In this document: piece after piece, positions 10,437-23,700 of the stretch
How positions within the stretch are numbered: the first letter of the stretch is position 1
Layout: every line of letters begins with the position of its first letter
Assembly (NCBI GenBank): GCA_010645155.1
Contig: CM021320.1
Location: 2,366,175 to 2,430,174 of the forward strand
DNA: 64,000 bases
Direction: 5' to 3'
Source of the DNA: Tigriopus japonicus
Taxonomy: Eukaryota > Arthropoda > Copepoda > Harpacticoida > Harpacticidae
Made by a program: the position numbers and the translations under genes
The notes under the pieces: model-generated
What the model saw: the letters and a program-made list of their open reading frames with translations, nothing else
What the model was told of the DNA's origin: nothing
Databases searched by the model: none

Positions 10437-12952
10437 TCTTGGTTTTGAACTGTACTTTGAAAAATGGTTGGTTCGAAGAGGTTGATGTACTCCAGCTCTT
10501 CAAGTTTGGCAAGTGAATGAGGGGTTTTCCGTGGATTGATTGTTTAGTCGTCGATTTGTCTCGCCTCCTCCCAATCCCAGCATAGGTGGCAACAGCTCTA
10601 TTAATGGTGGCGATGGTGTTGGTGTTGACGTTACTTCCAATCCAATCATCAAGTTCAAGAGTGGCACTGCATGTGTGAAACTCTTAACTAATTCCAATCA
10701 ACACTTCCTCTTGGCCAACGAGAAGAGCGAGCATGCATGCACCTCTTCGCCTTGGCTCTTCCTTGTTCTTCCAACACTTGGGGCTCAATCCACTCCTCTC
10801 ACTTCTTTTGTTATAAAAACGTTGTTTGCCAATGGCACAGAAAAGATGCTTTGGAACCAATCTGTTCCTGTCGTCACGAAAGCGAGTTGACTGTTTCTCT
10901 CCGAGCGCGAAAAAACAAATGAGTATTGATAGCAAAGTTGTTGCTCATGATGGCAATGAAGCTTTTCGCTTTATGGCGGAGCAAATGTGTTGTCGATGCC
11001 GAGTGCAAAATGAGTGTATTGCTAGGTAGGTCGGAAAGGTCTCGCCCAACAGATCATCTTCTCAACTTTGTGGCTAGCACCATTTGAAACCACTCTTCAT
11101 GACGTTCTCCTGCGACTACCCGGGCTTCAATCATCTCCACCACCACCATCATCATCATTGTCATCATCATCATCATCATCATCATCTTTGTCTTCTTCTT
11201 CTTCTTCTTCTTCTTTTCCTACTTCCATTTGCTTTGAATGTCTCCCGTTTCAACCAACGGAACGACCGTACGTATTCTTCGTTCGCTGCTCATCGTACTT
11301 CGACCCCGGGTTTCGTGCGAAGCTCAGAAGAGTCGATGTTTCCAGTCTGCAAACCCATTCCGCTCTTTCCATTCTCGGCGACCAACGAACGACTCCAATC
11401 CCCCTCCCCACTTTATTCTGTGTAGCCTGAGTCAGTCGATGGAGAGGAAAACGGGGCTCTCCAAGTTGTGATTCTTCCAATTTGAAACAAGACAACAGAA
11501 GCAGAGCTTGAGGCGGAGAGTGAGTGAGTGAGTGAGTATTCGAGTGTCTCTGTTTCTGTGGTCGCCAACAACTAGAGAAGAGGGCCTTGGGAGAACGAAC
11601 CCAGTAAGTGCCCGCCTGTCTCCTTCCTCTGGTTCGTGGTTATCGCAACTATCAGCCAGTCTCTGGTCATTGACACATTGTCTTTGGCTTTTTTGATGAG
11701 TTATGAGCTGCCTTGATACTAGGGCAAACCTGTGCATACAGTCTGGCTCCCCTAAGTCACTGTTTTTTAAAAGATTTTTTCGTAATTTTTTTCCCGCTCT
11801 GTCGTGTCGACATGACTGGTAGGTGAAATTACCTTTTTTATATATAAGTCATTTGTAGCGGTGTAAAAAATCCATTAAAAAACATGCAAAAAAAGGTCTA
11901 ACTGAACTCATCTAAACTAAGGCTCTTACTGACGTCAACATTCCTCCTGTTATGTACCAATTTAACCATGCCGAAGTTGAATTTCAGTACCTTGTGAGTG
12001 CTACCTATTTTCTAGATTTTGTACGAAGAATTTCCGTGACAAATAAAAAAAAAGTCTTTTTTGGGTAATGACATCTGCAATGATTCGTAATGTAACTGGG
12101 CCAAGCTGTGGTTGGTACGAATCATGCAATAACAGTCAGTTCCCCGTTTATACATATCCACGCACGAATGGAAACATCACTCATTTCTCGTCTTCTGGCT
12201 TTGGGCCATGGGAAACTCGCTTCGATATCTTGGGCGAGACCTTTAGCTTGAATTTGGGTTTCAAGCTTGGCGCTCGAGTCTAGCCAAGCTTCCAGGTTAT
12301 TAATCAGACAACAAGATAAATGAAGTCAAGCTAACTGCGAGCATTTTAGTTGAGGTTTTGATGAAGTTAACAAGGCAAAATGCACTCAAAGACACAATGC
12401 CATACTGTTCCTTTGGAAGCGAATAATGCTTTTGGTGGTCTCGGAGATCGTCTCTCCTCCCATCCTTTTTCCATCTCCGACCCATTTTAGACGCCATTCA
12501 ACCCAAGGCTTTTGGCTGGAGAGCATGAATTTGGGCTTGAACAACATCGGAGTAAATTATATGGTTGATCAGTAAGCACAGTAAGCTGCGGTTAGCTCCA
12601 CATTCACGCAACACTGGAAGGTAAGTAGGTAGGTGCCTCTTCGAAACTAACCACCGAAAGAGCGAATGAGTCTGTGAAGTTTTTTCCTTTCGAGTATCAT
12701 TCGCCCCGAGTGTCGCCATCAAGTGTTTCAAATCACTTTTCTTTCACGTTTTACGATGGAGTTCCGTACTCTGAGAATCGACAACTAAAGAGCACTTTTT
12801 GGCTGAGATGGGACTTCGTTAAGTGAGTGACATTAGTTACACAACGGATGCGAAAGCCAGTTACCGATGATTTTGCCATGAACTGGTGGTTTCAAAATGA
12901 TAGGTTATTCTGAGACTAGAGTCGTTTGTTCGGTTGTGTTTTATTTCATCAT
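10437..12952. other. Intergenic, gene-free
   Basis: This lies between the 5' end of the clip homolog and the 3' end of the membrane-protein gene; both genes are on the minus strand. It holds simple-sequence tracts (CAT/CTT runs at 11131-11217 and a GTGA run near 11518-11537) and no frame with recognisable homology. The promoter of the clip homolog should lie in the first few hundred bases. I see no clear TATA box there on the minus strand. Confidence 0.5.
11131..11217. repeat. Compound (CAT)n/(CTT)n microsatellite
   Basis: Tandem CAC/CAT units run into CTT units over about 87 bp. Forward-strand frames through it encode runs of His, Ser or Leu that are artefacts of the repeat, not a gene. Confidence 0.9.
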
Positions 12953-12958
12953 TTTATT
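12953..12958 (-). terminator. Poly(A) signal of the membrane-protein gene
   Basis: AATAAA on the minus strand, about 50 nt after the stop codon at 13009. A second copy lies at 12945-12940. Confidence 0.6.
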
Positions 12959-13008
12959 GTAGGTAACTTGAAATACAATGTATAGAATCTGAATTGAACC
13001 TACCTAAC

Positions 13009-14412
13009 TTAATCTGACTCAACGATCTCAAAAAAGCTAGAAGGTTGTCCTTTGGCATAACCGAAGTGTTCTCCAAACGATTGGTCAGACTTTCTTCTAT
13101 CAGCCTTCTCGGGGATCTTTTTGGTAGCTCGATTGATGCAGTGCATAACAATAGCAGCCAAAATTAGAAACACCACCGTTCCAATGGGAAGCAAGATCGT
13201 CATAATGAGCCATCCGTTTTCCCCTACCAAACAATCGTCGGCGATGATCCTCTTGGCCTTGAATTCTGTTGCCAACGTTTCTAATTCGGATTTCTTGTCC
13301 TCTTCAATATCTCGACGAAGAAGCGAATTCGTGTATGGGCAAAAAATATTGGGCATAACATTAACGTAGAAAGAGACACAACCGCGATCTTTGTCAGCTG
13401 TCATTTGACACGTTAGACGACATGAAACCAATGGGTAGAATCGAACTTCGCATTCTCCACTGGTGCCATTGGTCCCACTAATGTGTTCTTGAGCCCAATC
13501 CTCGATGGTTTCTTGGAGCTTGACGGCATTCGTCGCCACAAAAGCGTCCTCATTCACGGCCAAAACGTAGATTTCCACCGGATTCATGTCCGGATTTAGC
13601 GTCGGCTCGGTCGAAGGCTCTTGTGTTGTAGTTGTGACTTCTTTTTTGGCTGAAAAGGAACAAAACCGGTTAACAATTGGAAATATTTTCAATTTATTAG
13701 TCCATTCCTTACCAAGTGAGTATTTGATCTCAAAATCTATGACATTAGCGAAGGCGTGCATGGAATTTTGAGTGATCATATCCACTTGCAGAGTGCTCTC
13801 CTGGTCTTTAACCATCACGGCCAATTTTTCCTGATTGGTACTGGAACCTCTGACCGACAGTAATCCAATGCGGCCATTGCCCGATCGCACGGCCAAAAAT
13901 CCATTGTCCAACTTTTGGAGATTCCATGTCATATCCAGTTCTTGAATCCCGTCAATTACGTCAAAGTTGAAGTGGTGACGTGAATTAGGTTTTACATCCA
14001 CTATCTTTTCTCGACCCGTTAGGGTCGTCGTAATGTTTTTACTGGTTTGTATTAGAGGATACTCTTGAAACGATATCTTCAGAGTTATTTCGCCCGATCC
14101 AGTGAGTGTGACCTTATTGGATTTTGTGGCAATTTTAAGAACACTGGTCACATTGTTACTGAAGGTGGGCAGGTTTTCATTCCCGTCCTTGATTTGCAGC
14201 TCAAATCCTTCCCGGTGAGCTGCTAAAGACTCCAAAGGCTCGATGGTGAGGAGGAAATAACTGTTCAGACAACCTTGTAAAGTTTTTCCTCCACTGGCGA
14301 CAATTTCTGAGACGGGGATCTCACCACTCGATTGGCACTCTTCATTTTGTCCTTGGCACTGGGCAAACCAAGTGAGCACAAGCAACCCGGATATGAACGA
14401 TATTTTTTTCAT
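13009..14412 (-). CDS. Single-pass type I membrane protein of unknown function
   Basis: Starts at the ATG at 14412 with a clear signal peptide (MKKISFISGLLVLTWFAQC) and ends at 13009. The frame is open throughout (467 codons). However, a 63-nt segment, 13712-13650, begins GTAAGG, ends TTTTCAG and contains no stop, so it is probably an intron. Splicing gives 446 residues. The ectodomain is beta-rich with N-glycosylation sequons (NVT, NIT, NGT). A short Thr-rich hinge (VTTTTQEPSTEP) precedes a cysteine-containing membrane-proximal module. A transmembrane segment spans roughly 380-405 (GWLIMTILLPIGTVVFLILA). It is followed by a 40-residue basic and then acidic cytoplasmic tail ending EIVESD. I do not recognise the family. 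A SEA-like or CUB-like fold for parts of the ectodomain is possible but unproven. Confidence 0.75.
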   Translation of the reverse strand: MKKISFISGLLVLTWFAQCQGQNEECQSSGEIPVSEIVASGGKTLQGCLNSYFLLTIEPLESLAAHREGFELQIKDGNENLPTFSNNVTSVLKIATKSNKVTLTGSGEITLKISFQEYPLIQTSKNITTTLTGREKIVDVKPNSRHHFNFDVIDGIQELDMTWNLQKLDNGFLAVRSGNGRIGLLSVRGSSTNQEKLAVMVKDQESTLQVDMITQNSMHAFANVIDFEIKYSLGKEWTNKLKIFPIVNRFCSFSAKKEVTTTTQEPSTEPTLNPDMNPVEIYVLAVNEDAFVATNAVKLQETIEDWAQEHISGTNGTSGECEVRFYPLVSCRLTCQMTADKDRGCVSFYVNVMPNIFCPYTNSLLRRDIEEDKKSELETLATEFKAKRIIADDCLVGENGWLIMTILLPIGTVVFLILAAIVMHCINRATKKIPEKADRRKSDQSFGEHFGYAKGQPSSFFEIVESD

Positions 14413-14488
14413 GCTTTCAGATCATTTGCCTTTGTCATGAAAGTTGCTAGTGTCATATCTTTGAAATTATGATTTACTAACATGATAC

Positions 14489-14499
14489 GATAAGATAAG
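14489..14499. promoter_or_regulatory. Tandem GATA sites upstream of the membrane-protein gene
   Basis: GATAAGATAAG, containing one full WGATAR site, lies about 77-87 nt upstream of the start codon at 14412, with a further GATAC a few bases away. The position suits a proximal promoter element for a GATA factor. This is a motif match only. Confidence 0.3.
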
Positions 14500-17400
14500 G
14501 CCACTACTGGAATGTCAAGCTCATCTGTATAACGAAATCTCGAATTCAGTCAACACTCAAGCAAAAATGTATCGCCATGAGCTCAACGACGCTTAAAAAT
14601 GCTATTTTGTTGAACTTAGTTTTCAACAATTGAGAAAGCGCCATAATAATGTCTCCTTAAATTTCATTCAGTTCGAGTCAAAACCAAAATTATTTATTGT
14701 ATATCAGCTTGGAAAATTGTGTCTTTAAAATGCCAAACCTTTGTCTCATTGTATAAAAAGTGCTATGTTGGTAACCATTACTGAAACTGAACATTTAAAA
14801 TATGAAATCACTAGTTAGGCACGAGGAAGGAATCGGGAAAGCCAAATTTGAAATCGACGAATAAGTCGCTAAGTTTTTCATGATGAACGCGAAACCTCGC
14901 TGATCCAAATTCTGACTATTTTTTTTTTGTTATTTTTTTTGTTTATCGACTGAGGGATATGACAGGAGCGAAGCGTTTAAGAATTGATTGACAAATACTT
15001 CGAATATTTATCTACCGTACAAATTAAATAAGGCTTTTAGTCTGTTCTGTGCTTCTTGTTTGTACATGTTCGTCCAAGAAGGCGGCCTCTGGACTGCTAC
15101 TTCATGATTGATTAGGAGTACGTAGATATTCTCCCCTCTCAAAAATCCATGGAAGACCAAACTTTGAACAATTACTGACATGCATCTTCATAAACCTGAT
15201 TGTACTAGATACTTTTCAATGTGATGAAACCGCCTGCCAGCCACTTCAAGTTGATCCCAATGCTCGTAAAGTGTGTCTCGGGTGAACATTCATTGTCAAA
15301 ACGTGTCTGTGACCGTCTGGCGCTCTTAACAACAAATCATCCAGATAATGGTTCTATTTTGTACTTGAATCTCTCTAACGAAGTGCAAACAATTTTTTCA
15401 CTTCCCTTTTAGAAGCACCGCGAGGGACTCGCCATGAATTGTATAATTTCATAAATCTTTTCCATGTGCCCGTTTCTTCTCAGAGGGCGGAGTGCGCTTC
15501 AATTATGGACATCAGTGGGAAATGAAATCGTTCGGACCGAACGGTAAAGTGCATTCAACCAACCAATAACTTACCAATTTCTCAACTACCAACTTCACTT
15601 CCAACTTAGCTCTTCCGAAAAAAGTCCTTGGATGAGATTGTTTTTTCTTGACAATGAGTAAGTTTGTGAATTCAGAGCTGTGATTCCTTGAAGAGTTATA
15701 GCCGTTCAATTTCCTTGAATTCATTGGTATAGGAGGTGAGAAAATCATTAAAATGTTAGAGGGGGATGCTAAACGAACCTCAAAGGCTTGGATTCTTGAT
15801 CTAGAATTGCCAGAAGTCGTAGAAATGTTAAAGTTGAAAAGGTAATTCATTTAAATTAGTCAGGATGAAAAAGTCTTCCGCAGTCAAGCAAGCGTTTCAT
15901 TGAGAACTTGGAAAACGGCGTTTCTTGCGAAATGAAGGCTAAAAATCTAACGTCAGTTTTGTGTAGTTTATCTCAAGTTATGGGAACTCTGCTGATTATC
16001 TAACTAATACGGACGACGAATAAAAATGCCTCACTCAATATCTCATGTTTTTATATTGAAAACATTCCGTAGAATATACACACATAGAACAAGAGACTTG
16101 ATCAATAGGATACTTTAATAGTTAAAAATTACGTAGCAATATCCAACCAAACATAACTTGGCATAAAGTCCTCCTCAACGGAATTTAAGATAATATTAGA
16201 GTGAAGGGATTTACGCATGTAGTGGTGCTCTAATAACATGAAAAGAAACATTTAATGGTGAGGTTATACGAGTATATTTTGTTCATTATCATTCAAATCT
16301 GGTTCGGACGTTTTCTCTCTTTCTAATTAATTACAAAGTTAGCGAATTTGTCAAACCAACAGCAATATTGTTTTCAAAATAAACCACTTTTTGGCATGGA
16401 GGTGAAAATGTCACATCATTCTCATATGGGTCACCAATATTTGCATAAGCATGTTCTCAAAACTTGTCTCGAGAGGAGCACCTAACTTCGGATCAAAATA
16501 CGTAGGCAAGCGAAGATTTGACAAACTAAATAAATGGAACCATCAAAAACAGATGAGACTCTCCTTATGAGGTATACGATGGAGGGTGTAGGGTTTGAGA
16601 AACTTGTCAATAAAGCTGGTCTCCATTGATGGCAGCCCTTATTAGATGAATTCTTCATGACCAAATCTAGCGATTTGGTGTAGAAATACTGTAAGTAGCC
16701 AAGGTTTTGGTATTTGGCTTTGCTGTTGTGGCCATACTTTCAATAACTGAGCTTAAGCATCTAATCCCATGTGTTAGTAATAGTCATTGCTTCGTTCCCC
16801 AGACTTGCCAACTAACAAAGTTGATACTAACAGACAAGATTGTCCAATGCCTGGATAGAAACTGGAGAAAATCTCTTTGGCTGGTCAAGGTTGTTTTTGA
16901 CTGCCTCGCCGATTTCGTTGGATAATAGGGAAGGGTTTTCGCGCCCGGACTGAAAGGTTGATGACCAGCCAGATTGACCTTAAGTGAGTGAGGACCGAGA
17001 ACTTGGACTCACTCCCGTTCAAACCATCTCGGTGTGCATCATTGCTTCGCCCTTTGATGAGCGAGTTGAGGGAAGCAAAGAACTAACTGCAGTACCTACC
17101 TACCTACCTGCTGAGCCTCACCCCGACAAATAACAGGGTCCATTGCTCAATCACATGAACCCCACAGTCCAGTCGAGTAGTGACCATTGTATGTAGAAAG
17201 AAAATTGAGTTTCAATGGTTGTGTGAAGTCCTCGGTGGTAGATAGATAGTAAATAACAATTACTGATGGACGAAACTGAAATGGAATTTGTTTGTCGTCG
17301 TGATGGAATCTATGTTTATTCCTTCTTTGACGAAATCGGCAGTGCTTGACGGTAAACACTGGCCATGACAAATTGAATTGATGCGCTTTGAAATCCCTGT

Positions 17401-17744
17401 TATTTAATACTTTCAGCTCATTGAGTGCGTTTTTTTTCTCACTGATGGTTCAAGGATGAACCTCGTTGTGTCTTAAAAATACATAGCACCAAAATTATTG
17501 GAACAGAGAGTATAAGCCTCTGCGAAACAGCTTCAAGCTCAATCCAATACGTTTCCATAAGTCCCCTGGAAACTTATCCCCGCACGCACTGTACAGTAAA
17601 CCAGTTAATGCGAATTCACGAGAATGCAAGTCCAATCGCTCGCAAACCGACATTCCTTGAGATTGCTACCCACTTTTCTTCAACCCACCAACTTGGGCAG
17701 CACCCACAGCAATCATCAAGAGCTACCATCTACCCCACATCACT

Positions 17745-17769
17745 AACCAACCAACCAACCAACCAACCA
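17745..17769. repeat. (CCAA)n tetranucleotide repeat
   Basis: About six CCAA units. Shorter runs of the same unit recur near 36227 and 55167. Confidence 0.85.
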
Positions 17770-20700
17770 TCTCTATTGGTGGAATCCTTCTAGACTGGAT
17801 GCAATGTCTTTGCTCTTGAACGGTCTCGGATCAGTTTGAGCATCAAGGCGATGGTGGCCAACGACGACGAGTACGAAATTCTTTGCAGCGCTTCGCTTTG
17901 CTCCAAACCGGAGCCATTGACAACCCTCCTTGGTAAGTTGGTTGGAAGCGAGCGAGTTGCGAGTTTTCTCGGGGTTCTTGGTTCCATGTTCCAAGCGAGA
18001 AACCAGCTGATGGATGATTCATCATCATCTCGCAGGTAAATCCAAGAATACTGGTCCGTCTTTCGCGCACCCGAACCCATGCCTCGCTCACTCGCTGATT
18101 CGCTCACTCGCTCGTAGTCACCTCATTTGCCGGCAGAGTTTTACTTTGTGTTTTGATACTTTTCTCAGTCAGGTTTTGAATTTGAGGGTGCAGAAAGTGG
18201 CGAGTGTTGGAAGTGAAGCGGTGACGAAAAAAAACAAACCAGCAATCAATCCACAATCTGTGTTAGATAACAACATTCTAATAAAGGCTATGGTAAGATA
18301 CGCGTTTTATATTGTTAATTATCAAATGCATATTGGCATACCCAGAGCAACTTGAAACGTCCGAGATGTAATTTAGGTGCGCTTGAAGTTATATTTTTTG
18401 ACTTGAGTCAAGTACTTTTGACTCAAAGAGTTAAATAGTTGGGAACATCCCCATTTGCAAAAGGTAGTTTTAGCGTCCACATGGAACGGTATCGTTATTT
18501 GTATCCCAAAACATATTTTACTCTATGAGAACAAAGACCAAGTAAGTGATATGCCTGTTTTAAAAGGTGTTCGAGATGATCCCGGGGTCTGTCTGCTTTC
18601 GTCTTGGCAATTTACCGCCTTGTTAGCTCTTCTTCCCCAGTGTGTGTGAAATGGTGCTATTGGCGGTGGTGATGATGAACGAACCAAGGAAAGAAAGAAA
18701 GCCTGGTTTGGTTTGAAGGCAGCTCACATGGCAGAGAACAATAACATGAATCGCATCAATTACAGTGTTTCTGCTCGAAGTGGTGGTGAGGCCACATTTT
18801 CCAGATATTAGTTGGTTTCAAAGAGCTCTCAAACTCTTCTGGAAGCAGTCTCTCCGGTTCCGTTTTCTCACTCAGCTCACGTTTGTAATGCTGCACCTGT
18901 GGCTTGCACAGAACTACGTACGTAAGTGAATGAACCGTCGAGTAATATTTGGTCTTATGACGAAGATGATCATAATGATCATAAGGCAAAAAATGATGGC
19001 GATATTACTACTACTGTTGTTGTTGTTAATGATGATGATAATGTTCCGTTTTCATGCTGGCCTTCACTTATCATGAGCGGAGCCCTCAACCACATTCGAT
19101 GTCAACAATTTTGTAGTTCAATGGTTTGTTAGTCAGATAGCGTACCTCCTCTGTTCAGCACGATCTGTTCCTGCGTTGAACAGCTTTAGAGGCCATCAAT
19201 GTGACAAAGAAATTCGGAGGACGCATAACTGCATGTTTATAGCAAAACCGTTGAAGAATTGCATCATTGACAATGATTATTTTCAAGCAACCAGGGCCAG
19301 AAATCTTGAAAGGACTTTCCCCATGATCTCTGGTCAAGCTGCACTCGAGAGAGTGGAAATTGGAGAAGCTGAAGAGAATTGTTGAATGTACAATAACCAC
19401 ACCAACCATCCTCCCCACTAGTAGAGCCTCCACTTCTCTCACTGTAACCACCAGTGTGGTATCATTCCAATCTGGCACAATCTCAAATCTCAACTTTATT
19501 CATTCGTAATTGGACAAAATTGAGGAGTCATTGCTGAATGTGCTAAGAGTTCCTCACCAATTCTTGCCTCCAAGAGAGTTGAAAGTTCCCCTTGTGTCTT
19601 TTTTGTGCAAGATAATCGCAGGTGTGTATGTGTTGTACCATTGTATGTGCCACTTATCTGAGAGTTCATAATGCAAGTAATTTTGAACCTCATGAAATTT
19701 GCAAGAAACAGGGGTGCCTCGATTCCAGACCTTGACACGTTGGGGGCGATGGAAAACGAGATGTCTGAGCAGCCACGTTTAAAAATACTCTGACTACGTA
19801 TACTTAAGCACGATGGCGTAGGCTATGAATGTGGTATGCATACATACTGTACATGGGTTCGAACAAAAGCGCTTTACAATGAGGAACCCACTCATTTCTT
19901 TGCTTGTTGTCATGATCCGGGAGTTTATTCCAAGGTTGTTCAATGAAGATGAGTTTGTGGTTCCTTTGGTGACGATTCGTCAGCTTTCTTGCACACTTGG
20001 CAATGGCAGAGGGCCCATTTAATCATTACCACCACTATTCATAGGACACCAATTCAAGGGAGGGCGAGCTTCTCCTGAAAGAGCAAATTGTATCTGAGAA
20101 ATCCGAGACGACGACATCTACGTACTACGTAGGCCTCTCGGAAAGTGAGAGTTCCTTTGAATAGAGGGTTTCAGGATTCAAATCCTGGCATTTTCTAGGG
20201 AATCGTCTCCAATCTAGCATATGATGTATGATTTGAGAAATGATGTGAAATTGAGACATTTCAACCGCCATCATCATTGAAAATCTCACCGCATTCATGC
20301 AATTGACAACCAGGAATAGATTTGATTCATGCATACGCACACATGTTGCCTCGTTGAGCATTTAGAGTAATTGTGAAAAGTACATCTCTCGTTTTCCTAT
20401 TCCACCCTCCAAGATCAGGATTGGTCTAATCTCGCTTTATCATCCATGAATGAATAAGTGGAAGAATTATGGATGGATTTATGGTTTTGCGAAAAGTCGA
20501 GGAATATGTAACCTTTCAGTATTTTCTTGAAATTTTCAAAAGGTTCCTACTTATCTCATGGCTATCAAAATTAATCAAGCCTGACAGAGTCGTTTTAAAG
20601 GTCAAAGAGTCACATTAATATCAACTGGGATAGAGATTTTATGCTAGAATTTCAAATTTCAAAGACACCAAATTTTGCTCAAGATAATCATGGAATTGAA

Positions 20701-23700
20701 GAGAAATTTAGCAAAAATGTCCAAATGACTTGAAATGGGTTCGAATACTAATAAAACCCACACCTCCGAGTGAAAAAAAAAAGCATTTTTTTTTTCTCTC
20801 ATTTATTTTAGGAATATTCCTCTGGATTCAGATTTTAGCCAAACAGTCCTGCGTATGATTATGTTTTTGTTGGGATCCCTTTAAGGCTTACCCGATCCAA
20901 TTTGCAATTCTAGGTAGTTTTAGAGTTGGTTTCCGCCAGACACATTACTTATTTGCTGCTATAAAAATCGTTAGTCCTTTTTAAATTGGGTAATGAAGCT
21001 CTCATGCCTTCAGCTCAAAACGATCCTTTGTGTGTTCTCAATTAAACTTATGCCCCTGAAACTTCTTTTGGGTTGCTATGCCTACCTCGAACACTTCTTT
21101 GATGTCAGGCTTCAAATGAGATCATCATCTTGTGGATGGAATGAGATTTGGCGACTAGGCCCTGACGATTTCTTCATCGACATCCTCCACTCGGAATGAA
21201 CCCATGTGGAGGATCAGTTAGTTAGACTGGAGGAAAGGTCGCTCGAAAGTCGAGTAATTAACTTCTTTGATTTCATAACATAGATGCCACGGAACGGAGC
21301 TACACTTGAACCAGAATGTCAGGTACATGGGCTAACCATCAAGGATACGCCAAGTCATTTTCTGTCAAGTCAGATTGTCGGAAAGACGACATAAACCGAT
21401 TGTCTGGAACTGCAAATGAATACAAAACGACTTTTAATTACTGTGAACTTGACAAGCCCATCGCCCTTCACTTTTCCATCATTCCCGAAAACAAGCACGA
21501 TTTGAAGGTATGGTGCCAGATTATTTCTCTGAAGGAAATTTCCACGGTGGTTGACATACGTAGCTTGCGTTTGGAACAGTGGATGGAAGTTTCCGATGGA
21601 TGATAGTTCAGCCCAACCCTCAGATCTCATCATGCAAAGAAAATTACCCCTGGCTGTCCAAGTTTGGTCGAACTTACTGAGGGGTAGATTATCACCGGAT
21701 TGGCCTAAATTACCGATTGTACCTCACAAGTCACAAAAGTTACCCCTTTGGTTGAAGCTCGTACGTTTATGATCGTCTCCTCTTCTTCTTCATTTTCCTA
21801 TGCATGCGTCTTGTTGCTCGTTGTTTTCTTCATTTGAAATGCATCTCAGGTGTGACGAGAACGAAAAGCTTCAGCCTGGATGGATTGATTGATTGATCGA
21901 TCCCAGGTGGTGGGTGGGAGGGTTCTCTGGAACGTGAAGTACGTACGTACCTATGTACTTATGTTCTATCATTGCCAATACGTAGAGAATGCCACCCTAC
22001 CTCCATACCAACCAACACAAACACACCACACCAAGTACGCGTTCCTACTAAACAATGCAAAAAATCTCCTAACTGACTCTGTATGACGCTGCAGTTCAGG
22101 CTTTTCTCCATTGGCAATATTTTGAAGGAATACTCGGAATAATGTGTGTTCGTTGTTGTCAAGACGTTTCCTCGAGATGAACGTTCTGCTTCTCAGCTTT
22201 TTCCTGTTTAAGAGAAATGTACCCACAGATGATCAATTGTATGCATGATCGATGACTCACGACCGAATAAGAACATTTTTTACGCCAATTAGCCAATTTC
22301 CACGAACAAGCGGCTCGAATCCACTCTTGAAGAAGTATAAATGACTTCCCTCCTCACCAAAAGCGGAGTTTACTTCATCAAACTGCCCTGTCATTGGATA
22401 CGTTTGGCTTTGTCTCTCATTTCTCTTAGTTTGCAATGATTGTGAGTATCATTTGAAAACTTCAAGTGAAAGTGCTCATTCCATTCACTCAATCCGAGCT
22501 TATAAAATGGCGCTGGGTACTTTTGAGAGGGGACACAATTTTAGGCTCACTCGGATAAGTATGAATGCGTAGTATTTGCATCTCCTTCACAATGACCGTT
22601 ATCTTCCCGAGATGGATGAGGAAAAGCCTCTTAAGCGTCACTTCACTTTCTACATACTCAACTTGTGAAAATATGGTCCTAATCTAGTAAAGTTTGCTCA
22701 AAGACCCATCAACCTGGAGGGGGAAAAGCCCATGATTGAATGGAATAGTTTTGAGAAGGAGCCAATTCCGATCAGCCGGTTATTATAAGTAGATAGACTG
22801 AGGCATAATTGACGCTTCTCTAGCAATAAAGCCCAACGTCAATTTGGACTTTTAACGAGTAGCTGCTCGCTCCCTTCATCTCATAATGTACCTCCGAACG
22901 TGGTAGGTGCAACCACCACTACACACACCATTTCGGGTAGTTTCCACAACGGAAACGATTTCTAATTTTTCAAAATAGAAGACAATGAACCGTCGATGAC
23001 GACGATGAGGAAGAAAAAGAAGAAGAGGTTCCTTTTGGTTGCCTCCTTGCTTGCTTGGTTCGAGACTTCGAGTACATAGATAAATGAAAGAAAGGAATTT
23101 CCTTCGCTCGATACCAACAACTTCAGAGTCCGCAAAGTGAGGAAGTCGTGGAGCACGACTCAATCAATTCTTTGCATACTTTCTGATTCCCGTTGCACGT
23201 CCACCCTTACATATTGACAGTCAATTCCCTATCTCAGTTTGTACTAATACTAGATTTTCATTTGGCAATGTTAGTGCGGAGAACGAACCCGAGGCAGGCT
23301 GGGAGAGCATGTAATTTTGATCTAGGGTTGGCTGGTAGGCACCATTTTTTATGCCCTGTCGCCATTTGATCTGACTCCGGAAGACATTGGTGGAGTTTTT
23401 TGTTCTCTTACCAGGAAATTGCCTCCCAAGTTCGTTCTGTATTATTCCGTGCTTTAGGGGTGGCACTGGGTATTGTTTCAGGATAATGGACAAACAGCAC
23501 TCAATATGATTATGAGGAAGCTAATGCATCTCAACATATGATGACTGACTGATGACGTAGCATTGACGTTTTTGCATTGCCTGACATTCATGGACCAAGT
23601 TAGTTGGATGATTTGACCATTTCTCAGTCGTCAAAATAAAAGATGGTTATTCAGAGGCTAGCAACGGCCCAGGTAGGGGGGCCTATTCTAGGTAAAACAA

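Noticed and set aside
11068..11430. Frames encoding poly-His, poly-Ser or poly-Leu
   Set aside because: They run through the compound CAT/CTT microsatellite at 11131-11217 and exist only because of it.
20160..20195. tRNA-like T-arm (GGATTCAAATCC)
   Set aside because: No matching acceptor, D-arm or anticodon arm could be folded around it.
22335..22445. TATA box followed by a short first exon ATGATT|GTGAGT, as in cuticle-protein genes
   Set aside because: No second exon with a signal peptide or cuticle domain is visible downstream.
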